Source of the DNA: Hydrogenimonas thermophila
GTDB lineage: Bacteria > Campylobacterota > Campylobacteria > Campylobacterales > Hydrogenimonadaceae
DNA length: 64,000 bases
NCBI RefSeq assembly: GCF_900115615.1
Contig: NZ_FOXB01000005.1
Location: 60,049 to 124,048, forward strand
Reading direction: 5' to 3'
The notes under the pieces were generated by a model, which worked only from the letters and a program-made list of their open reading frames with translations, was not told the origin of the DNA and made no database searches. Shown piece by piece: positions 9,101 to 17,483 of this stretch (position 1 is its first letter; the number at the start of each line of letters is the position of its first letter). The position numbers were made by a program, and so were the translations under genes.

Positions 9101-9180
9101 CTGGAGTTTTGATCTACAATGATTGTTTTTGCCACGAGTAAAGTTATCGACAGTGAAAATAGTAAAACAAGCTTTTTCAT
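6169..9180 (-). CDS. Large secreted beta-helix / Asp-rich / MshQ-like (DUF6701-type) protein
   Basis: A 1003-residue exported protein with a Sec signal peptide (about 1-18, ending LLVAKT). Residues about 20-320 look like a right-handed parallel beta-helix with pectate-lyase-like coils: DAISNADDGDTINICPGTYNESITI, repeated NIxIxS and KRGIDIG/KRGIYLP turns. A cysteine-rich patch follows (near 335-350), then an Asp/Asn tract at about 480-530 that could bind calcium, then SDSFAIRPNSFQ near 540, the hallmark of the C-terminal region of MSHA protein MshQ. It is the first gene of the pseudopilin run. I infer a surface adhesin or pilus-tip protein; no ligand is known. Confidence 0.75.
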   Translation of the reverse strand: MKKLVLLFSLSITLLVAKTIIVDQNSSHCIEGDFYVNTISDAISNADDGDTINICPGTYNESITINKKDLIIRGVGENIDDVVIDSNGYTIKITSASNYNMVMEHFRLRSRERAYEAAIWADGNTNNKIILKDLIIDSDGKGLMFQNGFSCAKNITIRSRKRGIDIGTPKGPIFIDGFDINSAEADGIWIGSDKNIDVFIRNSMISAKDNGIQIDKASNILIDSVCVSSRKRGIYLPANALNPIVKNSIITSSSTDEPALVLEVNQYGFPRITNNCFYGVHQVKATNRNSYFNGNYFDGVEDIDNNEKISSNDSEKLETQDGDESYIEDYNYRHTCQNRCRIGDIEYTCPYSESYPITETKTGPFDAWDDYNNFRGVFDRNISTKIAGKSFKLTIASMNRYNNGIETKENIDIKFRLYDKSNSEYLDNDWIDFNASAGKDGPSKQYTFTIEEAHKDVVVKFRVCASKDDSLYILYPYNECEVDHDEQDDDDDCNDTDELHSYIDDIHENINDNDDNDNDDDDDDDDDEKEFIEFESSDSFAIRPNSFQVDNPNKIKKYIKAGNFNIIVKAVNEINDTVKDYNASIISLNIQPTLFIPDELNISCPSNGYVKIENKSQKFLNGEINATIKFSETGLFKFKVSEKNGSEWAYVDRDDTNDDIRYIQPSEIKFAFIPYKFETNATYETTNGKDWVYMNTIPKSSIPKMSAYINYTVIAKNEDGNITQNFTNQCFSDESYEYRTTFDLYLNTEINSSSEINISQYDDNNYTNCSLNIGKNSIKSIIKSSQFTNGIGKAKIYFNIDRDKTKAVPPILITLLEVNSSSTSSDYNDINVIGKKDINSSKKFYYGRVYAPNYRLTDNNQTKIFAEIYCGETSSLCPSDYEKSVDNELWRINRDHSLTDGELQLIPIQSEVTINTESDTFQAGAIQPNITYDGSKGYPFSTRIKIVPDSWLIYNQYDQNAKYKSFFIEFYNSTTNGWTGKGYNIGLHVDENSSKVPNKRINW
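7598..7650. repeat. Trinucleotide-like (GAY)n tract encoding poly-Asp/Asn
   Basis: Near-continuous ATC/GTC triplets on the plus strand encode the Asp/Asn run of the large secreted protein. Repeated triplets of this sort can expand or contract in whole codons, changing tract length without breaking the frame. Confidence 0.7.
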
Positions 9181-9224
9181 GATAGCGCCTTTTATTGCAT
9201 AGCATCTATTTTAAAGTATAAGAC

Positions 9225-9244
9225 AGATTAGTTTTGACTAATCT
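9225..9244. promoter_or_regulatory. Palindrome in the promoter region of the pseudopilin operon
   Basis: AGATTAGT, loop TTTG, ACTAATCT: a perfect 8-bp inverted repeat. On the minus strand it lies just upstream of a TATACT box (9221-9216) and 45 bases before the start of the large secreted protein gene, so it covers the expected -35/spacer area. It could be an operator or simply a hairpin. Confidence 0.4.
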
Positions 9245-9295
9245 TAACTAAGACAAAATGTAGATAGGAAATTTTTGCTATTAAGTGGTAAGAAG

Positions 9296-9321
9296 TGTTG
9301 TGTATATCTCTATACACAACA
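9296..9321. terminator. Hairpin downstream of proC
   Basis: TGTTGTGTATA (9296-9306) and TATACACAACA (9311-9321) form a perfect 11-bp stem with a TCTC loop, two bases after the proC stop codon. The T-run TATTTTTT lies on the plus-strand side, so as a factor-independent terminator it would work best against transcription entering from the left. Confidence 0.55.
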
Positions 9322-9322
9322 T

Positions 9323-10075
9323 CTATTTTTTGGTTTTATTATAGGCTGCTTGGACAGCTTTTATGAATGCGTCACGTGTACTTTTTTCTTCGAGTGCTGC
9401 ATAACCAGCTGCTGTAGTACCGCCAGGACTCATAACTGCATCTTTTATTATGGCTGGATGATTGTTTTTAAGAAGAGGGGAGAATCCTGAAAATAGTCCT
9501 TCAACCAGTTTAATGGCATCTGATCGTTTTAATCCCTCTTTGACTCCTCCATCGGCTAATGCTTCTGCAACCAAAGCTAGGTATGCTGGTCCGCTTCCTG
9601 CTATTGCTGTTGCAATATCAAGCTCTTTTTCACTTTCAACCCACAGTGTTTGCCCAATAGATGAAAATAGTTGTTCGGCTTCATCCCTTTTTGTTTTATC
9701 ACCGGTCAAAGTAGTCATAGATGAGAAAAATTCAGCTGAGAGATTTGGCATAGCTCTAATATACTCTTCTGCTTTAATAGCTTTTTTAAGGCTTGCAATA
9801 TCTGTACCTGCCAATACTGAGTAGAGAGTTTTAGCTTTACCTTTAAGATGCGCAGATGTATCTTTAAGTGCATATGGTTTTACACATAGTAAAACTGTTT
9901 GACCATCTATCTCATATTTATCTAAAAGAGCTGTTTTTGCATGTTTTGAAAGCTGTTCGGTAAACTGTAACAGTTTCTCTCCATCTCGTCCTACAATGGT
10001 GAGTTCATGCTCTTTTTCCAAACCTTTTGCCAGAGCTAGAGCCATTTTCCCAGGACCAATGATGGTAATTTTCAC
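9323..10075 (-). CDS. proC: Pyrroline-5-carboxylate reductase
   Basis: A 250-residue cytoplasmic enzyme that reduces pyrroline-5-carboxylate to proline with NAD(P)H, the last step of proline synthesis. The N-terminal dinucleotide fold has GPGKMALALAKGL (residues 7-19, a GxGxMA type loop), and the C-terminal dimer domain holds GSGPAYLALVAEALADGGVKEGL and MSPGGTTAAGYAALE, the family signature. It follows fliW after 21 bases, probably in one transcript. The proC-fliW-bamD-lon neighbourhood is also found in Campylobacter. Confidence 0.95.
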   Translation of the reverse strand: MKITIIGPGKMALALAKGLEKEHELTIVGRDGEKLLQFTEQLSKHAKTALLDKYEIDGQTVLLCVKPYALKDTSAHLKGKAKTLYSVLAGTDIASLKKAIKAEEYIRAMPNLSAEFFSSMTTLTGDKTKRDEAEQLFSSIGQTLWVESEKELDIATAIAGSGPAYLALVAEALADGGVKEGLKRSDAIKLVEGLFSGFSPLLKNNHPAIIKDAVMSPGGTTAAGYAALEEKSTRDAFIKAVQAAYNKTKK

Positions 10076-10096
10076 GTTAAAATCTCCTAATATATT

Positions 10097-10501
10097 TTAT
10101 GAAATATCTTCTTTTGCAATGTAATCGCCAAGTTTATCAGCAATGCCAAAATTTTGTCCCTCTTTTGGTTCTATAACAAATTGTCCCATTAAACCTTTTT
10201 TTGTATTAAAAAGTAAAGGAGCCATAAAGTTAACATGGGAAGTCTCTATAGGAGTATTTAAGATCATAATATTGAGTACTTTTACATCTTCAGGATTCTC
10301 TATTTGTAATTTTTGTACAACATGATCTGGAATATCAAAGTTATAGTCATCTCTGAGTGCTGTTGGCATTACAAGTGTAAATGATGGCAAAGATTTGTCA
10401 TCCAAGTTTTCCATTCGGAAAAAAATATCATCAATTTGTTCAAGAGAAACTCTTTCACAACCATCAAAACCAAATATTGGCAGTACAGCTTTATATTCCA
10501 T
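10097..10501 (-). CDS. fliW: Flagellar assembly factor FliW
   Basis: A 134-residue protein starting MEYKAVLPIFGFDG. I chose the ATG at 10501 because AGGAG stands seven bases upstream; a start 21 codons earlier is possible but has no such site. FliW binds flagellin and, in the FliW-CsrA-flagellin switch, frees CsrA to repress flagellin translation. Conserved features include the NPEDVKVLNIMILNTP stretch and the FNTKKGLMGQFV end. Its presence implies the organism makes flagella, in line with cheVAW further on. It is divergent from bamD. Confidence 0.92.
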   Translation of the reverse strand: MEYKAVLPIFGFDGCERVSLEQIDDIFFRMENLDDKSLPSFTLVMPTALRDDYNFDIPDHVVQKLQIENPEDVKVLNIMILNTPIETSHVNFMAPLLFNTKKGLMGQFVIEPKEGQNFGIADKLGDYIAKEDIS

Positions 10502-10575
10502 AAAGGTCTCCTTTAATAGATAAGTAATGATATATCGGATAAAATCATTGTCCAAGTTTAACATAAAGGTTCTAA

Positions 10576-11223
10576 ATGTTTCGTAATATTATAATTTTTT
10601 TAATTTTTGGTTCTGTTGTAATATTTAATAATGGGTGTTCTTCAAAAGTTGAACAGGAGTATGAAAAGCCTGCTATATATTGGTATCAGAAGTTAATACG
10701 CAGTGTTTCATCAGGAAATCTTGAAAAAGCAGATAGTTACTTTACATCTTTAGAGAGTGAACATATAAGTTCTCCGCTAATTCCTGAAGCAATGCTAATT
10801 TTAGTACAGGCTCATATGGATTCTGAAGAGTATCTATTGGCAAATTTCTATCTTGATGAGTATATTAAACGTTATGGAAATCGGCAAAATAAAGAGTTTG
10901 CTCAATATTTGAAAATAAAAGCTGCATTTTTAGGGTTAAACTCGCCACGTTGTGATCAGAAGTTAATACTTGATACACTCAAAAAAGCTCAAAGTTATAT
11001 AGAAAAGTACCCAAATGGCATTTATACACCATACGTTCATACTATTCAAGTCAGACTTGAAATGACAGAATATATGATGAATGAGAGTATTGCTAAACTT
11101 TATAAAAGACGTGATAAAGATAAAGCATCTAAAATCTATGAAGAGAAAAATAGTAAAAGTCGTATTAAAAAAGGCGACATTCAGCCACCTGCAAATAGTT
11201 GGGTTGACTGGTTGTTATATTAG
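10576..11223 (+). CDS. bamD: Outer-membrane assembly lipoprotein BamD
   Basis: A 215-residue lipoprotein with a signal peptide and lipobox ending NNGC (Cys about 21), followed by TPR-like helical repeats typical of BamD/ComL (AIYWYQKLIRSVSSGNLEKADSYFTSLES; YLLANFYLDEYIKRYG). It is the essential periplasmic partner of BamA in inserting beta-barrel proteins such as LptD, whose gene is also in this window. The lon gene follows after a typical promoter. Family and role are well supported. Confidence 0.9.
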   Translation: MFRNIIIFLIFGSVVIFNNGCSSKVEQEYEKPAIYWYQKLIRSVSSGNLEKADSYFTSLESEHISSPLIPEAMLILVQAHMDSEEYLLANFYLDEYIKRYGNRQNKEFAQYLKIKAAFLGLNSPRCDQKLILDTLKKAQSYIEKYPNGIYTPYVHTIQVRLEMTEYMMNESIAKLYKRRDKDKASKIYEEKNSKSRIKKGDIQPPANSWVDWLLY

Positions 11224-11227
11224 TACC

Positions 11228-11256
11228 TTGACAAAAATTTGAAAAAAGACTATATT
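11228..11256 (+). promoter_or_regulatory. Sigma-70 promoter of lon
   Basis: TTGACA (11228-11233), a 17-base spacer and TATATT (11251-11256) make a near-consensus sigma-70 promoter, unusual in this A/T-rich window where -35 boxes are mostly absent. GGGAGGAG follows before the lon ATG. I see no heat-shock repressor site, but a short inverted element could be missed by eye. Confidence 0.75.
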
Positions 11257-11288
11257 TAAGAAAAATTTAAATAAAAAAGGGAGGAGTA

Positions 11289-13712
11289 ATGCAGTTAAGC
11301 GATTACAGCGCATTTCCTGCAGAGATACCCATTCTCGTAGAAGATGATATCTTTTTATACCCATTTATGATTTCACCAATTTTTTTGAGTGACGAAAAGA
11401 ATGTACATGCAGCAGTTGAAGCAGTAGATACAAATTCTCTGGTTTTAGTTTGTACCACAAAGCCTGGGCAAGAGGGAGAGCGAACATTCGATTCTATATA
11501 TGATGCCGGTGTAGTCGGCTCTATTATGCGTAAAGTTACACTACCTGACGGCAGAATAAAAGTTCTTTTTCAAGGGCTTGCAAGAGGTAAAATTCTTGAA
11601 CCTGTAAGTGAATCTCCTCTTACTGCAAAAGTGGATATTATTCAAACAAAGCCATATAATGAACTTAAGATTGAAGCTCTTATGGAAGTATTGCGTGAAA
11701 AGCTAAAACAGCTTTCCAGTGTTTCCAATCAGTTTCCACCTGATCTTCTTCGTACAATAGAAGAGAATCATGAACCTAATCGAATAGCTGATCTAATATC
11801 TAGCACTATAAAGATAAAAAAAGAGGAGTCATATAAGCTTTTTATAGAAGAAGATATAGAAAAAAGACTTCTTTTGCTTATAGATATTATCAGTGAAGAG
11901 ATTGAAGCTAGTAAACTTCAAAAAGAGATACGATCAAAAGTTCACAGCCGTATAGAGAAGGTAAATAAAGAGTATTTTCTAAAAGAGCAGTTAAAGCAGA
12001 TTCAACAAGAGTTAGGTACTGATACTCAAAGAGAAGAGGAGATTGAAGAGTACTATAAAAAGCTTGAAGAGAAAAAGCCATTTATGGAGAAAGATGCATA
12101 CAAAGAGGTTAAGAAGCAAATTGACCGTTTTGCACGTATGCATCCAGATTCAGCTGATGCCAACCTCATTCAAGGTTATCTTGACTGGGTTTTAGAGGTT
12201 CCATTTGGCAAACATTCTAAGAAACATCTTAAAGTTGAAGATGTTCAAAAACAGCTTGATAAAGATCACTACTCTCTTAAAAAACCAAAAGAGAGAATTG
12301 TCGAATACTTTTCTGTACGTGAATTAGCAGAGCTTAGAGGTGTGGCAGATAAGCAGATAAAAGGTGCTATTTTATGTTTTGCAGGACCTCCAGGTGTTGG
12401 TAAAACATCTTTGGCAAACTCTATTGCAAAAGCACTTAAAAGAAAATTGGTACGTATCGCACTTGGTGGTTTGGAAGATGTTAATGAGCTTAGAGGTCAT
12501 AGACGTACATATATTGGAGCAATGCCGGGGCGAATTGTTCAAGGACTTATTGATGCAGGCGAGATGAACCCTGTAATGGTTCTTGATGAGATAGATAAAG
12601 TCGGCAGAAGTATGAGAGGTGATCCAACTTCGGTACTTCTTGAAATACTTGATCCAGAGCAAAACAGTGAATTTCGTGACTACTATTTGAACTTTAATAT
12701 TGACCTTAGTCAGGTTATATTTATTGCAACGGCTAATGATATTGGAGCTATTCCAGGACCATTACGTGACAGAATGGAGTTTATTTTCCTTAGCAGTTAC
12801 ACACCGCAAGAGAAGTATGAGATTGCCAAGCGTTATTTGATTCCTCAAGAGTTAAAAAAACATGCTCTGAAAAAAAATGAGTTTTCCATCTCTAAAGCAG
12901 CTCTTGAAATGGTGATTGAAAACTATACCCGTGAAGCAGGAGTACGTAATTTGCGCCGAAGAGTTGCAGATATGGTACGTAAAGCTGCAAAAGAGATTTT
13001 GACCAATCCGGAGATTGGAAAAGTAAATGTAAGTGTTAAAAATTTAAAAGAGTTTTTAGATAAGCCTGTATTTGAGATTGATCCAACAGACAATGTTCCT
13101 ACTGTAGGCGTAGTAAATGGATTGGCTTGGACTGCAGTAGGTGGTGATGTTTTAAAAATAGAGAGTATCAAGATAAAAGGCAAAGGCGGACTACAGCTTA
13201 CAGGTAGCCTTGGTGAGGTTATGAAAGAGTCTGCACGTATTGCACTAAGTGTTGTTAAGACTCAAATTGACCAAGGAAAACTGAAAATAGATGAGTCTAT
13301 TATTTTTAAAACACCTAAAGAGAAGGAAGAGAATATTAAATTAGAGCCAAGTGAAGTCTATAAAAGATATGATCTTCACATTCACGTTCCTGAAGGTGCT
13401 ACTCCAAAAGATGGACCTAGTGCAGGTATTACAATGGCAACCGCAATAGCCTCAATATTGGGAGAGTACAAAGTACGTGCTGATGTAGCAATGACAGGTG
13501 AACTTACATTGACAGGTAAAGTTCTTCCTATAGGCGGATTAAAAGAGAAGCTGATTGCAGCAGATAAAGCGAAAATGAAAAAAGTACTTATTCCAATGAA
13601 AAACTATAAGCGAGATTTAGATGATATTCCTGAAAGTGTAAAAGAGAATTTAGAGATAGTTCCTGTTACACGAATTGAAGAGGTCTTAAAAGAGGCATTA
13701 ATTCTTGAGTAA
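11289..13712 (+). CDS. lon: ATP-dependent protease Lon
   Basis: An 807-residue LonA protease that degrades misfolded and regulatory proteins in the cytoplasm. Order of domains: N-terminal substrate domain (1-200), coiled helical region (200-310), AAA+ module with Walker A GPPGVGKT near 366 and Walker [10 protein letters not shown], and the serine protease domain with catalytic Ser711 in GPSAG and Lys754 in GLKEKL, 43 residues apart as in E. coli Lon. The strong GGGAGGAG ribosome site fixes the start. It has its own consensus promoter and a hairpin after the stop. Confidence 0.97.
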   Translation: MQLSDYSAFPAEIPILVEDDIFLYPFMISPIFLSDEKNVHAAVEAVDTNSLVLVCTTKPGQEGERTFDSIYDAGVVGSIMRKVTLPDGRIKVLFQGLARGKILEPVSESPLTAKVDIIQTKPYNELKIEALMEVLREKLKQLSSVSNQFPPDLLRTIEENHEPNRIADLISSTIKIKKEESYKLFIEEDIEKRLLLLIDIISEEIEASKLQKEIRSKVHSRIEKVNKEYFLKEQLKQIQQELGTDTQREEEIEEYYKKLEEKKPFMEKDAYKEVKKQIDRFARMHPDSADANLIQGYLDWVLEVPFGKHSKKHLKVEDVQKQLDKDHYSLKKPKERIVEYFSVRELAELRGVADKQIKGAILCFAGPPGVGKTSLANSIAKALKRKLVRIALGGLEDVNELRGHRRTYIGAMPGRIVQGLIDAGEMNPVMVLDEIDKVGRSMRGDPTSVLLEILDPEQNSEFRDYYLNFNIDLSQVIFIATANDIGAIPGPLRDRMEFIFLSSYTPQEKYEIAKRYLIPQELKKHALKKNEFSISKAALEMVIENYTREAGVRNLRRRVADMVRKAAKEILTNPEIGKVNVSVKNLKEFLDKPVFEIDPTDNVPTVGVVNGLAWTAVGGDVLKIESIKIKGKGGLQLTGSLGEVMKESARIALSVVKTQIDQGKLKIDESIIFKTPKEKEENIKLEPSEVYKRYDLHIHVPEGATPKDGPSAGITMATAIASILGEYKVRADVAMTGELTLTGKVLPIGGLKEKLIAADKAKMKKVLIPMKNYKRDLDDIPESVKENLEIVPVTRIEEVLKEALILE

Positions 13713-13750
13713 GTTAAGCAGAGGGGTTTTTCTCTGCTTACTTAATATTT
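13711..13750 (+). terminator. Terminator hairpin after lon
   Basis: AAGCAGAG and CTCTGCTT pair around a GGGTTTTT loop directly after the lon stop codon, and flanking AAGT/ACTT can extend the stem with a bulge; an A/T-rich tail follows. The remaining intergenic DNA to 14010 is very A/T-rich and shows nothing else I can support. Confidence 0.65.
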
Positions 13751-14013
13751 TACTTTAAAATAAATTTACTATATTCTATATTTTTCTACTAAGTAATTAC
13801 GGCTACTATAAACAAAATTCAAGTAAGACTAAATACTTTTAATTATGAATAGATCTTGAGTGTGACAATATATAAAAATTAATATTTTAGTAATTATTTA
13901 TCTTTACTGTAATAGTATTACAAACTTTTTCATAACAGAGTGATTTAAATAAAAAAATTTATTAGAATTAACTAATCAAATATTTTTTAATTAAATCCAA
14001 AAAAGTTATCATT

Positions 14014-14019
14014 TATAAT
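14014..14019 (+). promoter_or_regulatory. Probable -10 box of the broken diguanylate cyclase gene
   Basis: TATAAT 20 bases before the ATG at 14039, with AAAAAAGG as ribosome site in between. The promoter and ribosome site look intact although the gene is frameshifted. Confidence 0.5.
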
Positions 14020-14038
14020 GAACTAAAAAAGGTATTTT

Positions 14039-15132
14039 ATGTCTTTTAAGACAGTATATGACTTAATTACAGCAAATATAGACAGTAATGATTATTTTCA
14101 ACTTAGAAAAGAGATGATAGTAAGAGTTTTTTTATACATAGCAACAGTTATTTTAATCTTATTTACTTTTATAAATTTGTTTATATATAAAAACTATCCA
14201 GTAGCTTTTCTAGATATAATAGCCTCTATTATTTCACTTTATTCTATAAAAAAACTAAAAAATAGAAATACTTTAAACTTAGCAGTAAATATAAGTAGTT
14301 TTAACCTATTCTTCTTTTTCTTAATATTTTTAATACTAAATAAAAATAATGACAATGGGCTATTTTGGATTATGTTTTTACCAATATTTATAATTCCTCT
14401 AAATGGTCATAATAGAGGACTTATAATATCTTTAATTTTTTATGCAATAGCTTTTACAATAGCATACTTTGGCATTGATGAATGGCAAAATGGAAATTGG
14501 AATTTTCATAGTTATATAAGGTTTGTTATCTCTTCTTTGGTATTGCTTTATGTAATTTATGTAAATGAACTAGCTATTTATAGATCTAATGTATTGCTTT
14601 CAGAAAAAGAGAAAGAGAATAAAGAGTATTTAAAAAAGCTACAAGAGATGGCGCAGATATAGACTATCTTACAAACTTGTATAATAGAAGAAAAATTAAT
14701 GAATTATTAAAAATAGAGTTTAATAAAGCTAAAAGATATGGTGTAGATTTTTGTGTAGCAATTATGGATATAGATTTTTTTAAAAGTGTTAATGATGAAC
14801 ATGGGCATAGTTGTGGAGACAATGTGCTTAAACAATTTTCTGAATTAGTAAAAAATTCAATAAGAGATACAGATATATTTGGAAGATGGGGTGGAGAAGA
14901 GTTTATTTTAATATTTACACATTCAAATTTAGAAAATGCTTTCTTAAAATGTGAACATTTAAGAGAAACTATAGAAAATCGTAAATTTGATAATATAAAT
15001 ATTACTTGTAGTATAGGGTTGGTAGCATATAATAAATCTTATGGCAGTGTTGATGATTTACTGGAAAAATCTGATCAGGCACTATATAAAGCAAAAGAGT
15101 CAGGTAGAAATAAAGTAATGGTTTTTAAGTAA
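14039..15132 (+). pseudogene. Membrane diguanylate cyclase (GGDEF) split by a frameshift
   Basis: Two adjoining open frames make up one gene. The first (14039-14662, 207 residues) has about six membrane helices and a linking helix ending in ...LQEMAQI and a TAG. The second runs in another frame from before 14653, reading ADIDYLTNLYNRRKINELL, the usual lead-in to a GGDEF domain, with the active site GRWGGEEF and MDIDFFKSVND kept. Removing one AT pair from GATATAG near 14656-14661 would restore EMAQIDYLTNLYNRR. It would make cyclic di-GMP if whole. It may be a recent pseudogene, a slippage-controlled gene or a sequencing error. It overlaps uvrC by 8 bp at the 3' ends. Confidence 0.85.
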
Positions 15133-16942
15133 AGTTTTTAAAAAAATCTATTAAAGTCTTGGCATCTTTAGTAGATAGTACTTTACAAAGAGTTTCAAAA
15201 TTTGCTTTCTTAATCTCTTCAAATGTTCCAAAAAAGTCTAAAAGCCGTTTCACTTTTGCTGGCCCTATACCATTAACTTCAAGTAAAGATATAGTCTTCT
15301 CTTTTTTAAGACGCTGTTTTTTATGAAATGATATTGCGAAACGATGGGCTTCATCACGTAGCCTCTGAAACCATTGAAGACGTGTATCGGTTGGTTGAAG
15401 TCTTAATTCTCCATCTTCAGTGTAGAGTATATCTTTTGCTGAACCTTTTGCACGGTGGGCTTTTGCATCAATTTTCTCTTTTGCAACTCCTACAACAGGA
15501 AGGTTTACTCCTGCATTTTTTAGTAGATTCTCTGCCAATACCCTTAATGTCTCTCCACCATCTATAACCCATAAATCTGGAGGTGGTGTTTCACTAAATG
15601 ACTCTATTCGCCTTGTTAACATCTCTTGCATCTGATGATATTCATCTTTAGCATTTAAGTTATAGTGCCTATATGATGCTTTGTCCCATTTCTCATTATC
15701 ATAAACCACCATCGCTCCTACTGTAGCAGTTCCCATCAAATGTGAGTTGTCGTAAACTTCTACACGTGTAGGTTTGCTAGTAAGATTTAGAAGTGACTTA
15801 ATACGCTCAAGAATATCAGATTGAGGTTTGCTGCGTTTCTGTCTTAAAAGTTCAGTGGCATTTTGCAATCCAAGGTCTATTAAACGTTTTTTCTCTCCAC
15901 GTTTTGGGTGGTGCAAATGTATGCGTTTACCAAATCTTTCAGATAAAATAGATTCAAGTTCATCTCTATCACTCAAGCTGTGAGCAGTTAAGATAGAACG
16001 AGCCGTAAAAGGTGTCTCAGCTGTGTAAAACTCTAGTATAGTTCTTCTATATATAGCCTCAATCTCTTCTTCACCTATTTGCTCTTCTATCTCTTCAATA
16101 TATGTATGACTTGATGATACAATCTTTCCTTCTCTCATAAAGAGACGCACTACAACCCCTCTTGTCTCATCAAAAGCTACGGTGAATATATCTAAATCTT
16201 CAAGTTTAGCTATATCTGTAGTGCTCACCTCTTCAATTTTTTTAATTGCTTCTATACGATCTCTAATCTGTGCTGCCTCTTCAAACCGAAGTTGCTCAGC
16301 ATACTTTTCCATTCTCTTTTCAAGTTCAGTCAATAGAGCCTTTTTATTATGAATATAGCCGATAGCTTCATCTATGAGTTTTGAGTACTCTTTTTGACTA
16401 ATTTTCCCTTCACAAGGAGCCATACACCGTTTGATTTGATGAAAGAGACAAGCCTTTTTACCCTTAATACAAGATTTTTTTTGAACTAATGGAACAAGCT
16501 CATAAATAGATGAAAGAATAGCTTTTGATCCATTAGGAAAAGGTCCAAAATATTTTACTTTATTACCTTTAACTACTTTACGTGTTAACTCCAATCTTGC
16601 AAAAGGTTCACTTAGATCAATATAGAGATAAGGGTATGTCTTATCATCACGCAGAAGAATATTATACTTTGGTCTAAGTTGCTTTATTAGTGAATTTTCA
16701 AGCAAAAGAGCATCGCTCTCACTATTTGTAACTATTGTCTCAATATGCGCAATTTGTGAGACCATATTGTAGATTCTAGGACTAAGTTTTTGAGCAGGTG
16801 CCAACTCAGGAGTAAACCTAAAGTAGCTTTTTACACGCTTTTTAAGTGATTTTGCTTTTCCTACATAAAGAAGTTTTCTATCTTTATCGAAATATTGATA
16901 TACCCCTGGTTTGTCTGGTAAGTTTTTTAGTGTTGTAAGCAT
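15125..16942 (-). CDS. uvrC: Excinuclease ABC subunit C
   Basis: A 605-residue repair nuclease that makes both cuts in UvrABC nucleotide excision repair. It has the N-terminal GIY-YIG nuclease (GVYQYF, LLYVGKAKSLKKRVKSYF, residues 13-41), the cysteine cluster CIKGKKACLFHQIKRCMAPC, a UVR motif that binds UvrB (EQLRFEEAAQIRDRI near 217), the RNase H-like nuclease (EVYDNSHLMGT; WVIDGG) and C-terminal helix-hairpin-helix motifs (LLEVNGIGPAKVKRLL). The length is normal. Its first codons overlap the end of the upstream DUF721 gene by 16 bp, so the two are coupled. Confidence 0.96.
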   Translation of the reverse strand: MLTTLKNLPDKPGVYQYFDKDRKLLYVGKAKSLKKRVKSYFRFTPELAPAQKLSPRIYNMVSQIAHIETIVTNSESDALLLENSLIKQLRPKYNILLRDDKTYPYLYIDLSEPFARLELTRKVVKGNKVKYFGPFPNGSKAILSSIYELVPLVQKKSCIKGKKACLFHQIKRCMAPCEGKISQKEYSKLIDEAIGYIHNKKALLTELEKRMEKYAEQLRFEEAAQIRDRIEAIKKIEEVSTTDIAKLEDLDIFTVAFDETRGVVVRLFMREGKIVSSSHTYIEEIEEQIGEEEIEAIYRRTILEFYTAETPFTARSILTAHSLSDRDELESILSERFGKRIHLHHPKRGEKKRLIDLGLQNATELLRQKRSKPQSDILERIKSLLNLTSKPTRVEVYDNSHLMGTATVGAMVVYDNEKWDKASYRHYNLNAKDEYHQMQEMLTRRIESFSETPPPDLWVIDGGETLRVLAENLLKNAGVNLPVVGVAKEKIDAKAHRAKGSAKDILYTEDGELRLQPTDTRLQWFQRLRDEAHRFAISFHKKQRLKKEKTISLLEVNGIGPAKVKRLLDFFGTFEEIKKANFETLCKVLSTKDAKTLIDFFKNFT

Positions 16943-17373
16943 TTTGTTATTTGTCTCTTAATAATTTCAAATTTTTCTTTTATATCATCATTTTGAGCTT
17001 TTATTTCAAAAAGCCCTGTCGCACACTCTTTATATTTAGGAATAGTATCTGTTTTAACTTCAGACTGTGTTGTAAACTTTGAAACAAATGTTTTTATTTT
17101 TTTTATGTTGTAATTTTTGCATGACTCTTGCAGTGGAGGTAAAGAACTTAATAGAGTCTTAATTAAAGAGAGCTTATAATCAAATTCCATTTTAAATGCT
17201 GGATGTTTTAGGGCAAAAAATAGTGTATCGTTTTTTACATACATAAAAAGAATGCCTTTTTGTAAAGGTTCAGGTAGAGATTTTTTAATTAAATCAAAAC
17301 ATTTTTGATGCTTTAGTCTTGAATAGAGAGGATTTGTTACTAAATGATTAAGAACTACGTTAATATTTTTCAT
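16927..17373 (-). CDS. DUF721-family (DciA-like) protein
   Basis: A 148-residue protein with the DUF721 pattern: an N-terminal helix, then ILFMYVKNDTLFFALKHPAFKMEFDYKLSLIKTLL, the KH-like core found in DciA. DciA loads or recruits the replicative helicase in bacteria that lack DnaC. Whether this short Campylobacterota form does so is uncertain, since it lacks long extra regions. It overlaps uvrC by 16 bp, and its start overlaps the 5' end of the divergent small lipoprotein gene. Confidence 0.65.
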   Translation of the reverse strand: MKNINVVLNHLVTNPLYSRLKHQKCFDLIKKSLPEPLQKGILFMYVKNDTLFFALKHPAFKMEFDYKLSLIKTLLSSLPPLQESCKNYNIKKIKTFVSKFTTQSEVKTDTIPKYKECATGLFEIKAQNDDIKEKFEIIKRQITKCLQH

Positions 17374-17475
17374 ATATTTATTATAGCACTTTTACTTACT
17401 TTTCTAAATGGTTGTGGCTATAAAAAACCACCATATTACCCTAATCATAAAGCTAATAAAAAAGTATTAAGATAA
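17344..17475 (+). CDS. Small lipoprotein resembling LptM
   Basis: A 43-residue frame with a signal peptide (MIKNYVNIFHIFIIALLLTFLNGC) and a lipobox whose Cys24 starts the mature chain CGYKKPPYYPNHKA. That CGxKxPxYxPxxxA pattern is the mark of LptM (formerly YifL), the short lipoprotein that binds LptD/LptE and helps LptD disulphide maturation. A GAGAGG ribosome site lies 11 bases upstream of the ATG, and nadB begins 8 bases after the stop, so it heads the nadB operon. Its first 30 bases overlap the 5' end of the opposite DUF721 gene. lptD lies about 7 kb away. Confidence 0.7.
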   Translation: MIKNYVNIFHIFIIALLLTFLNGCGYKKPPYYPNHKANKKVLR

Positions 17476-17483
17476 GGAAATTA

